From contig CAMPDV010000717.1 of NCBI GenBank assembly GCA_946699065.1, positions 140,564 through 204,563 on the forward strand: 64,000 bases of DNA. The letters are read 5' to 3'. Both the position numbers and the translations under genes were made by a program. The stretch is from Loxodes magnus. Its lineage: Eukaryota > Ciliophora > Karyorelictea > Loxodida > Loxodidae. The notes beneath the pieces are model-generated. The model was not told where the DNA came from. It ran no database searches and was given only the letters and a program-made list of their open reading frames with translations. Below are positions 34,195 to 47,800 of this stretch, piece by piece (positions within the stretch are counted from its first letter, which is position 1; each line of letters starts with the position of its first letter).

Positions 34195-36489
34195 TAAACA
34201 AAACTAAATTTAAGTAAAACTGATTTAAAATAAATAAAATTTAATTTAAGTAAAACTGATTTAAAATAAATAAAATTTAATTTAAGTAAAACTGATTTAA
34301 AATAAATAAAATTTAATTTAAGTAAAACTGATTTAAAATAAATAAAATTTAATTTAAGTAAAACTGATTTAAAATAAATAAAATTTAATTTAAGTAAAAC
34401 TGATTTAAAATAAATAAAATTTAATTTAAGCAAAACTGATTTAAATCAAATAAAACTAAATTTAAGTAAAACTGATTTAAATAATATAAAACAAATTTAA
34501 GTAAAACTGATTTAAAATAAATAAAATTTAATTTTAGTAAAACCGATTTAAAATAAATAAAATTTAATTTAAGTAAAACTGATTTAAAATAAAAAAAATT
34601 TAATTTAAGTAAAACTGATTTAAAATAAATAAAATTTAATTTAAGTAAAACTGATTTAAAATAAATAAAATTTAATTTAAGTAAAACTGATTTAAAATAA
34701 ATAAAACTAAATTTAAGTAAAACTGATTTAAAATAAATAAAATTAAATTTAAGTAAAACTGATTTAAAATAAATAAAATTAAATTTAAGTAAAACTGATT
34801 TAAAATAAATAAAATTTAATTTAAGTAAAACTGATTTAAAATAAATAAAATTTAATTTAAGTAAAACTGATTTAAAATAAATAAAATTTAATTTAAGCAA
34901 AACTGATTTAAATCAAATAAAACTAAATTTAAGTAAAACGAATTAAAATAAATAAAATTAAATTTAAGTAAAACTGATTTAAAATAAATAAAATTTAATT
35001 TAAGTAAAACTGATTTAAAATAAATAAAATTTAATTTAAGTAAAACTGATTTAAAATAAATAAAATTTAATTTAAGCAAAACTTATTTAAATCAAATAAA
35101 ACTAAATTTAAGTAAAACTGATTTAAAATAAATAAAATTAAATTTAAGTAAAACTGATTTAAAATAAATAAAATTTAATTTAAGTAAAACTGATTTAAAA
35201 TAAATAAAATTTAATTTAAGTAAAACTGATTTAAAATAAATAAAACTAAATTTAAGTAAAACTGATTTAAAATAAATAAAATTAAATTTAAGTAAAACTG
35301 ATTTAAAATAAATAAAACTAAATTTAAGTAAAACTGATTTAAAATAAATAAAATTAAATTTAAGTAAAACTGATTTAAAATAAATAAAATTTAATTTAAG
35401 TAAAACTGATTTAAAATAAATAAAATTTAATTTAAGTAAAACTGATTTAAAATAAATAAAATTAAATTTAAGTAAAACTGATTTAAAATAAATAAAATTT
35501 AATTTAAGTAAAACTGATTTAAAATAAATAAAATTTAATTTAAGTAAAACTGATTTAAAATAAATAAAATTTAATTTAAGTAAAACTGATTTAAAATAAA
35601 TAAAATTTAATTTAAGTAAAACTGATTTAAAATAAATAAAACTAAATTTAAGTAAAACGAATTAAAATAAATAAAATTAAATTTTAGTAAAACCGATTTA
35701 AAATAAATAAAATTTAATTTAAGTAAAACTGATTTAAAATAAAAAAAATTTAATTTAAGTAAAACTGATTTAAAATAAATAAAATTTAATTTAAGTAAAA
35801 CTGATTTAAAATAAATAAAATTTAATTTAAGTAAAACTGATTTAAAATAAATAAAATTTAATTTAAGCAAAACTGATTTAAATCAAATAAAACTAAATTT
35901 AAGTAAAACTGATTTAAAATAAATAAAATTTAATTTAAGTAAAACTGATTTAAAATAAATAAAATTTAATTTAAGTAAAACTGATTTAAAATAAATAAAA
36001 TTTAATTTAAGCAAAACTGATTTAAATCAAATAAAACTAAATTTAAGTAAAACGAATTAAAATAAATAAAATTAAATTTAAGTAAAACTGATTTAAAATA
36101 AATAAAATTTAATTTAAGTAAAACTGATTTAAAATAAATAAAATTTAATTTAAGTAAAACTGATTTAAAATAAATAAAATTTAATTTAAGTAAAACTGAT
36201 TTAAAATAAATAAAACTAAATTTAAGTAAAACTGATTTAAAATAAATAAAATTAAATTTAAGTAAAACTGATTTAAAATAAATAAAATTTAATTTAAGTA
36301 AAACTGATTTAAAATAAATAAAATTTAATTTAAGTAAAACTGATTTAAAATAAATAAAATTAAATTTAAGTAAAACTGATTTAAAATAAATAAAATTTAA
36401 TTTAAGTAAAACTGATTTAAAATAAATAAAATTTAATTTAAGTAAAACTGATTTAAAATAAATAAAATTTAATTTAAGCAAAACTGATT

Positions 36490-38960
36490 TAAATCAAATA
36501 AAACTAAATTTAAGTAAAACTGATTTAAATAATATAAAACAAATTTAAGTAAAACTGATTTAAAATAAATAAAATTTAATTTAAGTAAAACCGATTTAAA
36601 ATAAATAAAATTTAATTTAAGTAAAACTGATTTAAAATAAATAAAATTTAATTTAAGTAAAACTGATTTAAAATAAATAAAATTTAATTTAAGTAAAACT
36701 GATTTAAAATAAATAAAATTAAATTTAAGTAAAACTGATTTAAAATAAATAAAATTTAATTTAAGTAAAACTGATTTAAAATAAATAAAATTTAATTTAA
36801 GTAAAACTGATTTAAAATAAATAAAATTTAATTTAAGTAAAACTGATTTAAAATAAATAAAACTAAATTTAAGTAAAACTGATTTAAAATAAATAAAATT
36901 AAATTTAAGTAAAACTGATTTAAAATAAATAAAATTTAATTTAAGTAAAACTGATTTAAAATAAATAAAATTTAATTTAAGTAAAACTGATTTAAATCAA
37001 ATAAAATTTAATTTAAGTAAAACTGATTTAAAATAAATAAAATTTAATTTAAGTAAAACTGATTTAAAATAAATAAAATTTAATTTAAGTAAAACTGATT
37101 TAAAATAAATAAAATTTAATTTAAGTAAAACTGATTTAAAATAAATAAAATTTAATTTAAGCAAAACTGATTTAAATCAAATAAAACTAAATTTAAGTAA
37201 AACTGATTTAAATAATATAAAACAAATTTAAGTAAAACTGATTTAAAATAAATAAAATTTAATTTAAGTAAAACCGATTTAAAATAAATAAAATTTAATT
37301 TAAGTAAAACTGATTTAAAATAAATAAAATTTAATTTAAGTAAAACTGATTTAAAATAAATAAAATTAAATTTAAGTAAAACTGATTTAAAATAAATAAA
37401 ATTTAATTTAAGTAAAACTGATTTAAAATAAATAAAATTTAATTTAAGTAAAACTGATTTAAAATAAATAAAATTAAATTTAAGTAAAACTGATTTAAAA
37501 TAAATAAAATTTAATTTAAGTAAAACTGATTTAAAATAAATAAAATTTAATTTAAGTAAAACTGATTTAAATCAAATAAAATTTAATTTAAGTAAAACTG
37601 ATTTAAAATAAATAAAATTTAATTTAAGTAAAACTGATTTAAAATAAATAAAATTTAATTTAAGTAAAACTGATTTAAAATAAATAAAATTTAATTTAAG
37701 TAAAACTGATTTAAAATAAATAAAATTTAATTTAAGCAAAACTGATTTAAATCAAATAAAACTAAATTTAAGTAAAACTGATTTAAATAATATAAAACAA
37801 ATTTAAGTAAAACTGATTTAAAATAAATAAAATTTAATTTAAGTAAAACCGATTTAAAATAAATAAAATTTAATTTAAGTAAAACTGATTTAAAATAAAT
37901 AAAATTTAATTTAAGTAAAACTGATTTAAAATAAATAAAATTTAATTTAAGTAAAACTGATTTAAAATAAATAAAATTTAATTTAAGTAAAACTGATTTA
38001 AAATAAATAAAACTAAATTTAAGTAAAACTGATTTAAAATAAATAAAATTTAATTTAAGTAAAACTGATTTAAAATAAATAAAATTTAATTTAAGTAAAA
38101 CTGATTTAAAATAAATAAAATTTAATTTAAGTAAAACTGATTTAAAATAAATAAAATTAAATTTAAGTAAAACTGATTTAAAATAAATAAAATTTAATTT
38201 AAGTAAAACTGATTTAAAATAAATAAAATTTAATTTAAGTAAAACTGATTTAAATCAAATAAAACTAAATTTAAGTAAAACTGATTTAAATAATATAAAA
38301 CAAATTTAAGTAAAACTGATTTAAAATAAATAAAATTTAATTTAAGTAAAACCGATTTAAAATAAATAAAATTTAATTTAAGTAAAACTGATTTAAAATA
38401 AATAAAATTTAATTTAAGTAAAACTGATTTAAAATAAATAAAATTTAATTTAAGTAAAACTGATTTAAAATAAATAAAATTAAATTTAAGTAAAACTGAT
38501 TTAAAATAAATAAAATTTAATTTAAGTAAAACTGATTTAAAATAAATAAAATTTAATTTAAGTAAAACTGATTTAAATCAAATAAAACTAAATTTAAGTA
38601 AAACTGATTTAAATAATATAAAACAAATTTAAGTAAAACTGATTTAAAATAAATAAAATTTAATTTAAGTAAAACCGATTTAAAATAAATAAAATTTAAT
38701 TTAAGTAAAACTGATTTAAAATAAATAAAACTAAATTTAAGTAAAACTGATTTAAAATAAATAAAATTAAATTTAAGTAAAACTGATTTAAAATAAATAA
38801 AATTTAATTTAAGTAAAACTGATTTAAAATAAATAAAATTTAATTTAAGTAAAACTGATTTAAAATAAATAAAATTTAATTTAAGTAAAACTGATTTAAA
38901 TCAAATAAAACTAAATTTAAGTAAAACTGATTTAAATAATATAAAACAAATTTAAGTAAA
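36490..38960 (+). repeat. Higher-order repeats in the satellite, AATAATAT-marked
   Basis: A rare monomer variant (GATTTAAATAATATAAAAC) followed two monomers later by AAAACCGATTT recurs near 36,527, 37,211, 37,786, 38,289, 38,613 and 38,934. Spacings are close to 19, 16, 14, 9 and 9 monomers. The marker also occurs near 34,480. This shows repeated segmental duplication of multi-monomer blocks. Confidence 0.8.
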
Positions 38961-41900
38961 ACTGATTTAAAATAAATAAAATTTAATTTAAGTAAAACCG
39001 ATTTAAAATAAATAAAATTTAATTTAAGTAAAACTGATTTAAAATAAATAAAACTAAATTTAAGTAAAACTGATTTAAAATAAATAAAATTAAATTTAAG
39101 TAAAACTGATTTAAAATAAATAAAATTTAATTTAAGTAAAACTGATTTAAAATAAATAAAATTTAATTTAAGTAAAGCTGATTTAAAATAAATAAAATTA
39201 AATTTAAGTAAAACTGATTTAAAATAAATAAAATTTAATTTAAGTAAAACTGATTTAAAATAAATAAAATTTAATTTAAGCAAAACTTATTTAAATCAAA
39301 TAAAACTAAATTTAAGTAAAACTGATTTAAATCAAATATAAACTAAATATAAGTAAAACTGATTTAAAATAAATAAAATTTAATTTAAGTAAAACTGATT
39401 TAAAATAAATAAAATTTAATTAAAGTAAAACTGATTTAAAATAAATAAAATTTAATTTAAGTAAAACCGATTTAAAATAAATAAAATTTAATTTAAGTAA
39501 AACTGATTTAAAATAAATAAAATTTAATTTAAGTAAAACTGATTTAAAATAAATAAAACTAAATTTAAGTAAAACGAATTAAAATAAATAAAATTTAATT
39601 TAAGTAAAACTGATTTGAAAAGAACAAAATTAAATTTAAGTAAAACTGATTTAAAATAAATAAAATTTAATTTAAGTAAAACTGATTTAAAATAAATAAA
39701 ATTTAATTTAAGTAAAACTGATTTAAAATAAATAAAATTTAATTTAAGTAAAACTGATTTAAAATAAATAAAATTTAATTTAAGTAAAACTGATTTAAAA
39801 TAAATAAAATTTAATTTAAGTAAAACTGATTTAAAATAAATAAAATTAAATTTAAGTAAAACTGATTTAAAATGAACAAAATTTAATTTAAGTAAAACTG
39901 ATTTAAAATAAATAAAATTTAATTTAAGTAAAACTGATTTAAAATAAAAAAAATTTAATTTAAGTAAAACTGATTTAAAATAAATAAAATTTAATTTAAG
40001 TAAAACTGATTTAAAATAAATAAAATTTAATTTAAGTAAAACTGATTTAAAATGAATAAAATTTAATTTAAGTAAAACTGATTTGAATCAAATAAAACTA
40101 AATTTAAGTAAAACTGATATAAAATAAATAAAATTTAATTTAAGTAAAACTGATTTAAAATAAATAAAATTAAATTTAAGTAAAACTGATTTAAAATAAA
40201 TAAAATTTAATTTAAGCAAAACTGATTTAAATCAAATAAAACTAAATTTAAGTAAAACTGATTTAAATCAAATATAAACTAAATTTAAGTAAAACTGATT
40301 TAAAATAAATAAAATTAAATTTAAGTAAAACTGATTTAAAATAAATAAAATTTAATTTAAGTAAAACTGATTTAAAATAAATAAAATTTAATTTAAGTAA
40401 AACTGATTTAAAATAAATAAAATTTAATTTAAGTAAAACTGATTTAAAATAAATAAAATTTAATTTAAGTAAAACTGATTTAAATCAAATAAAACTAAAT
40501 TTAAGTAAAACTGATTTAAAATAAATAAAATTTAATTTAAGTAAAACTGATTTAAAATAAATAAAATTTAATTTAAGTAAAACTGATTTAAAATAAATAA
40601 AATTAAATTTAAGTAAAACTGATTTAAAATGAACAAAATTTAATTTAAGTAAAACTGATTTAAAATAAATAAAATTTAATTTAAGTAAAACTGATTTAAA
40701 ATGAATAAAATTTAATTTAAGTAAAACTGATTTGAATCAAATAAAACTAAATTTAAGTAAAACTGATTTAAAATAAATAAAATTTAATTTAAGTAAAACT
40801 GATTTAAAATAAATAAAATTTAATTTAAGTAAAACCGATTTAAAATAAATAAAATTTAATTTAAGTAAAACTGATTTAAAACAAATAAAATTTAATTTAA
40901 GTAAAACTGATTTAAAATAAATAAAACTAAATTTAAGTAAAACGAATTAAAATAAATAAAATTTAATTTAAGTAAAACTGATTTAAAATAAATAAAATTT
41001 AATTTAAGTAAAACTGATTTAAAATGAACAAAATTTAATTTAAGTAAAACTGATTTAAAATAAATAAAATTTAATTTAAGTAAAACTGATTTAAAATAAA
41101 TAAAATTTAATTTAAGTAAAACTGATTTAAAATAAATAAAATTTAATTTAAGTAAAACTGATTTAAAATAAATAAAATTTAATTTAAGTAAAACTGATTT
41201 AAAATAAATAAAATTTAATTTAAGTAAAACTGATTTAAAATAAATAAAATTTAATTTAAGTAAAACTGATTTAAAATAAATAAAATTTAATTTAAGTAAA
41301 ACTGATTTAAAATAAATAAAATTAAATTTAAGTAAAACTGATTTAAAATGAACAAAATTTAATTTAAGTAAAACTGATTTAAAATAAATAAAATTTAATT
41401 TAAGTAAAACTGATTTAAAATAAATAAAATTTAATTTAAGTAAAACTGATTTAAAATAAATAAAATTTAATTTAAGTAAAACTGATTTAAAATAAATAAA
41501 ATTTAATTTAAGTAAAACTGATTTAAAATGAATAAAATTTAATTTAAGTAAAACTGATTTGAATCAAATAAAACTAAATTTAAGTAAAACTGATTTAAAA
41601 TAAATAAAATTTAATTTAAGCAAAACTGATTTAAATCAAATAAAACTAAATTTAAGTAAAACTGATTTAAATCAAATATAAACTAAATTTAAGTAAAACT
41701 GATTTAAAATAAATAAAATTTAATTTAAGTAAAACTGATTTAAAATAAATAAAATTTAATTTAAGTAAAACTGATTTAAAATAAATAAAATTTAATTTAA
41801 GTAAAACTGATTTAAAATAAATAAAATTTAATTTAAGTAAAACTGATTTAAAATAAATAAAATTTAATTTAAGTAAAACTGATTTAAAATAAATAAAATT

Positions 41901-42379
41901 TAATTTAAGTAAAACTGATTTAAAATAAATAAAACTAAATTTAAGTAAAACTGATTTAAAATAAATAAAACTAAATTTAAGTAAAACGAATTAAAATAAA
42001 TAAAATTTAATTTAAGTAAAACTGATTTAAAATAAATAAAATTTAATTTAAGTAAAACTGATTTAAAATAAATAAAATTTAATTTAAGTAAAACTGATTT
42101 AAAATAAATAAAATTTAATTTAAGTAAAACTGATTTAAAATAAATAAAATTTAATTTAAGTAAAACTGATTTAAAATAAATAAAATTAAATTTAAGTAAA
42201 ACTGATTTAAATCAAATAAAACTAAATTTAAGTAAAACTTATTTAAAATAAATAAAATTTAATTTAAGTAAAACTGATTTAAAATAAATAAAATTTAATT
42301 TAAGTAAAACCGATTTAAAATAAATAAAATTTAATTTAAGTAAAACTGATTTAAAATAAATAAAATTTAATTTAAGTAA

Positions 42380-42960
42380 AACTGATTTAAATCAAATATA
42401 AACTAAATTTAAGTAAAACTGATTTAAAATAAATAAAATTTAATTTAAGTAAAACTGATTTAAAATAAATAAAACTAAATTTAAGTAAAACGAATTAAAA
42501 TAAATAAAATTTAATTTAAGTAAAACTGATTTAAAATAAATAAAATTTAATTTAAGTAAAACTGATTTAAATCAAATATAAACTAAATTTAAGTAAAACT
42601 GATTTAAAATAAATAAAATTTAATTTAAGTAAAACTGATTTAAAATAAATAAAACTAAATTTAAGTAAAACGAATTAAAATAAATAAAATTTAATTTAAG
42701 TAAAACTGATTTAAAATAAATAAAATTTAATTTAAGTAAAACTGATTTAAATCAAATATAAACTAAATTTAAGTAAAACTGATTTAAAATAAATAAAATT
42801 TAATTTAAGTAAAACTGATTTAAAATAAATAAAACTAAATTTAAGTAAAACGAATTAAAATAAATAAAATTTAATTTAAGTAAAACTGATTTAAAATAAA
42901 TAAAATTTAATTTAAGTAAAACTGATTTAAATCAAATATAAACTAAATTTAAGTAAAACT
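42380..42960 (+). repeat. 180-bp higher-order repeat, four copies
   Basis: Blocks of five monomers, including the variants AAATCAAATATAAACT and AAAACGAATTAAAAT, repeat exactly every 180 bp: the same text recurs at 42,361, 42,541, 42,721 and 42,901. The copies look identical, so the amplification is recent. Confidence 0.9.
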
Positions 42961-43969
42961 GATTTAAAATAAATAAAATTTAATTTAAGTAAAACTGATT
43001 TAAAATAAATAAAATTTAATTTAAGTAAAACTGATTTAAAATAAATAAAATTTAATTTAAGTAAAACTGATTTGAAAAGAACAAAATTAAATTTAAGCAA
43101 AACTGATTTAAAATAAATAAAATTTAATTTAAGTAAAACTGATTTAAAATAAATAAAATTTAATTTAAGTAAAACTGATTTAAAATAAATAAAATTTAAT
43201 TTAAGTAAAACTGATTTAAATCAAATAAAACTAAATTTAAGTAAAACTTATTTAAAATAAATAAAATTTAATTTAAGTAAAACCGATTTAAAATAAATAA
43301 AATTTAATTTAAGTAAAACTGATTTAAAATAAATAAAATTTAATTTAAGTAAAACTGATTTAAAATAAATAAAACTAAATTTAAGTAAAACGAATTAAAA
43401 TAAATAAAATTTAATTTAAGTAAAACTGATTTAAAATAAATAAAATTTAATTTAAGCAAAACTGATTTAAATCAAATAAAACTAAATTTAAGTAAAACTG
43501 ATTTAAATCAAATATAAACTAAATTTAAGTAAAACTGATTTAAAATAAATAAAATTTAATTAAAGTAAAACTGATTTAAAATAAATAAAATTTAATTTAA
43601 GTAAAACCGATTTAAAATAAATAAAATTTAATTTAAGTAAAACTGATTTAAAATAAATAAAATTTAATTTAAGTAAAACTGATTTAAAATAAATAAAACT
43701 AAATTTAAGTAAAACGAATTAAAATAAATAAAATTTAATTTAAGTAAAACTGATTTAAAATAAATAAAATTTAATTTAAGTAAAACTGATTTAAAATAAA
43801 TAAAATTTAATTTAAGTAAAACTGATTAAAAATAAATAAAATTTAATTTAAGTAAAACTGATTTAAAATAAATAAAATTAAATTTAAGTAAAACTGATTT
43901 AAAATAAATAAAACTAAATTTAAGTAAAACTGATTTAAAATAAATAAAATTTAATTTAAGTAAAACTGA

Positions 43970-44860
43970 TTTGAAAAGAACAAAATTAAATTTAAGCAAA
44001 ACTGATTTAAAATAAATAAAATTTAATTTAAGTAAAACTGATTTAAAATAAATAAAATTTAATTTAAGTAAAACTGATTTAAAATAAATAAAATTTAATT
44101 TAAGTAAAACTGATTTAAAATAAATAAAATTTAATTTAAGTAAAACTGATTTAAAATAAATAAAATTTAATTTAAGTAAAACTGATTTGAAAAGAACAAA
44201 ATTAAATTTAAGCAAAACTGATTTAAAATAAATAAAATTTAATTTAAGTAAAACTGATTTAAATCAAATAAAATTTAATTTAAGTAAAACTGATTTAAAA
44301 TAAATAAAATTAAATTTAAGTAAAACTGATTTAAAATAAATAAAATTTAATTTAAGTAAAACTGATTTAAAATAAATAAAACTAAATTTAAGTAAAACGG
44401 ATTTGAAAAGAACAAAATTAAATTTAAGCAAAACTGATTTAAAATAAATAAAATTTAATTTAAGTAAAACTGATTTAAATCAAATAAAACTAAATTTAAG
44501 TAAAACTGATTTAAAATAAATAAAATTTAATTTAAGTAAAACTGATTTAAAATAAATAAAATTTAATTTAAGTAAAACTGATTTAAAATAAATAAAACTA
44601 AATTTAAGTAAAACGGATTTGAAAAGAACAAAATTAAATTTAAGCAAAACTGATTTAAAATAAATAAAATTTAATTTAAGTAAAACTGATTTAAATCAAA
44701 TAAAACTAAATTTAAGTAAAACTGATTTAAAATAAATAAAATTTAATTTAAGTAAAACTGATTTGAAAAGAACAAAATTAAATTTAAGCAAAACTGATTT
44801 AAAATAAATAAAATTTAATTTAAGTAAAACTGATTTAAATCAAATAAAACTAAATTTAAG
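43970..44860 (+). repeat. Higher-order repeat marked by GAAAAGAACAAAATT
   Basis: The variant GATTTGAAAAGAACAAAATT followed by AAGCAAAACTG recurs near 43,975, 44,190, 44,404, 44,620 and 44,763: spacings of about 216, 216, 216 and 144 bp, i.e. six and four monomers. Older copies occur near 39,610 and 43,070. Confidence 0.8.
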
Positions 44861-47800
44861 TAAAACTGATTTAAAATAAATAAAATTAAATTTAAGTAAA
44901 ACTGATTTAAAATAAATAAAATTTAATTTAAGTAAAACTGATTTAAAATAAATAAAACTAAATTTAAGTAAAACGAATTAAAATAAATAAAATTAAATTT
45001 AAGTAAAACTGATTTAAAATAAATAAAATTTAATTTAAGTAAAACTGATTTAAAATAAATAAAATTTAATTTAAGTAAAACTGATTTAAAATAAATAAAA
45101 TTTAATTAAAGTAAAACTGATTTAAAATAAATAAAATTTAATTTAAGTAAAACTGATTTGAAATGAACAAAATTAAATTTAAGCAAAACTGATTTAAAAT
45201 AAATAAAAATAAATTTAAGTAAAACTGATTTAAAATAAATAAAATTTAATTTAAGTAAAACTGATTTGAAATGAACAAAATTAAATTTAAGCAAAACTGA
45301 TTTAAAATAAATAAAATTTAATTTAAGCAAAACTGATTTAAAATAAATAAAATTTAATTTAAGTAAAACTGATTTAAATCAAATAAAACTATATTTAAGC
45401 AAAACTGATTTAAAATAAATAAAATTTAATTTAAGTAAAACTGATTTAAAATAAATAAAATTTAATTTAAGTAAAACTGATTTAAATCAAATAAAACTAA
45501 ATTTAAGTAAAACTGATTTAAAATAAATAAAATTTAATTTAAGCAAAACTGATTTAAATCAAATAAAACTAAATTTAAGTAAAACTGATTTAAATAAATA
45601 TAAACTAAATTTAAGTAAAACTGATTTAAAATAAATAAAATTTAATTAAAGTAAAACTGATTTAAAATAAATAAAATTTAATTTAAGTAAAACTGATTTA
45701 AAATAAATAAAATTTAATTTAAGTAAAACTGATTTAAAATAAATAAAATTTAATTTAAGTAAAACTGATTTAAAATAAATAAAACTAAATTTAAGTAAAA
45801 CTGATTTTAAAATAAATCAAATTAAATTTAAGTAAAACTGATTTAAAATAAATAAAATTTAATTTAAGTAAAACTGATTTAAAATAAATAAAATTTAATT
45901 TAAGTAAAACTGATTTAAAATAAATAAAATTTAATTTAAGTAAAACTGATTTAAAATAAATAAAATTAAATTTAAGTAAAACTGATTTAAAATAAATAAA
46001 ACTAAATTTAAGTAAAACTGATTTAAAATAAATAAAATTTAATTTAAGTAAAACTGATTTAAAAGAATAAAATTAAATTTAAGCAAAACTGATTTAAAAT
46101 AAATAAAATTTAATTTAAGTAAAACTGATTTAAAATAAATAAAATTTAATTTAAGTAAAACTGATTTAAAATAAATAAAATTTAATTTAAGTAAAACTGA
46201 TTTAAAATAAATAAAATTTAATTTAGGTAAAACTGATTTAAAATAAATAAAATTTAATTTAAGTAAAACTGATTTAAAATAAACAAAATTAAATTTAAGC
46301 AAAACTGATTTAAAATAAATAAAATTTAATTTAAGTAAAACTGATTTAAATCAAATAAAATTTAATTTAAGTAAAACTGATTTAAAATAAATAAAATTAA
46401 ATTTAAGTAAAACTGATTTAAAATAAATAAAATTTAATTTAAGTAAAACTGATTTAAAATAAATAAAACTAAATTTAAGTAAAACTGATTTAAAATAAAT
46501 AAAATTAAATTTAAGTAAAACTGATTTAAAATAAATAAAATTTAATTTAAGTAAAACTGATTTAAATAAATAAAACTAAATTTAAGTAAAACTGATTTAA
46601 AATAAATAAAATTTAATTTAAGTAAAACTGATTTAAAATAAATAAAATTTAATTTAAGTAAAACTGATTTGAAAAGAATAAAATTAAATTTAAGCAAAAC
46701 TGATTTAAAATAAATAAAATTTAATTTAAGTAAAACTGATTTAAATCAAATAAAACTAAATTTAAGTAAAACTGATTTAAAATAAATAAAATTAAATTTA
46801 AGTAAAACTGATTTAAAATAAATAAAATTTAATTTAAGTAAAACTGATTTTAAAATAAATAAAACTAAATTTAAGTAAAACTGATTTAAAATAAATAAAA
46901 TTAAATTTAAGTAAAACTGATTTAAAATAAATAAAATTTAATTTAAGTAAAACTGATTTAAAATAAATAAAATTTAATTTAAGTAAAACTGATTTAAAAT
47001 AAATAAAATTTAATTAAAGTAAAACTGATTTAAAATAAATAAAATTAAATTTAAGTAAAACTGATTTAAAATGAATAAAATTAAATTTAAGTAAAACTGA
47101 TTTAAAATAAATAAAATTAAATTTAAGTAAAACTGATTTAAAATAAATAAAATTAAATTTAAGTAAAACTGATTTGAAATAAATAAAATTAAATTTAAGT
47201 AAAACTGATTTAAAATAAATAAAATTAAATTTAAGTAAAACTGATTTAAAATAAATAAAATTTAATTTAAGTAAAACTGATTTAAATAAATAAAACTAAA
47301 TTTAAGTAAAACTGATTTAAAATAAATAAAATTAAATTTAAGTAAAACTGATTTAAAATAAATAAAATTTAATTTAAGTAAAACTGATTTAAATCAAATA
47401 AAACTAAATTTAAGTAAAACTGATTTAAAATAAATAAAATTTAATTTAAGTAAAACTGATTTAAAATAAATAAAATTAAATTTAAGTAAAACTGATTTAA
47501 AATAAATAAAATTTAATTTAAGTAAAACTGATTTAAAATAAATAAAATTTAATTTAAGTAAAACGATTTAAAATAAATAAAATTTAATTTAAGTAAAACT
47601 GATTTGAATCAAATAAAATTAAATTTAAGTAAAACTGATTTAAAATAAATAAAATTTAATTTAAGTAAAACTGATTTAAAATAAATAAAATTTAATTTAA
47701 GTAAAACTGATTTAAAATAAATAAAATTTAATTTAAGTAAAACTGATTTAAATAAATAAAACTAAATTTAAGTAAAACTTATTTAAAATAAATAAAATTT

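Noticed and set aside
34194-46302. Standard-code ORFs with repeating LLKLNFIYFKSV in the satellite
   Set aside because: They arise because the 36-bp period is divisible by three. Phase-shifting monomers break them at random and there is no start context or unique sequence.
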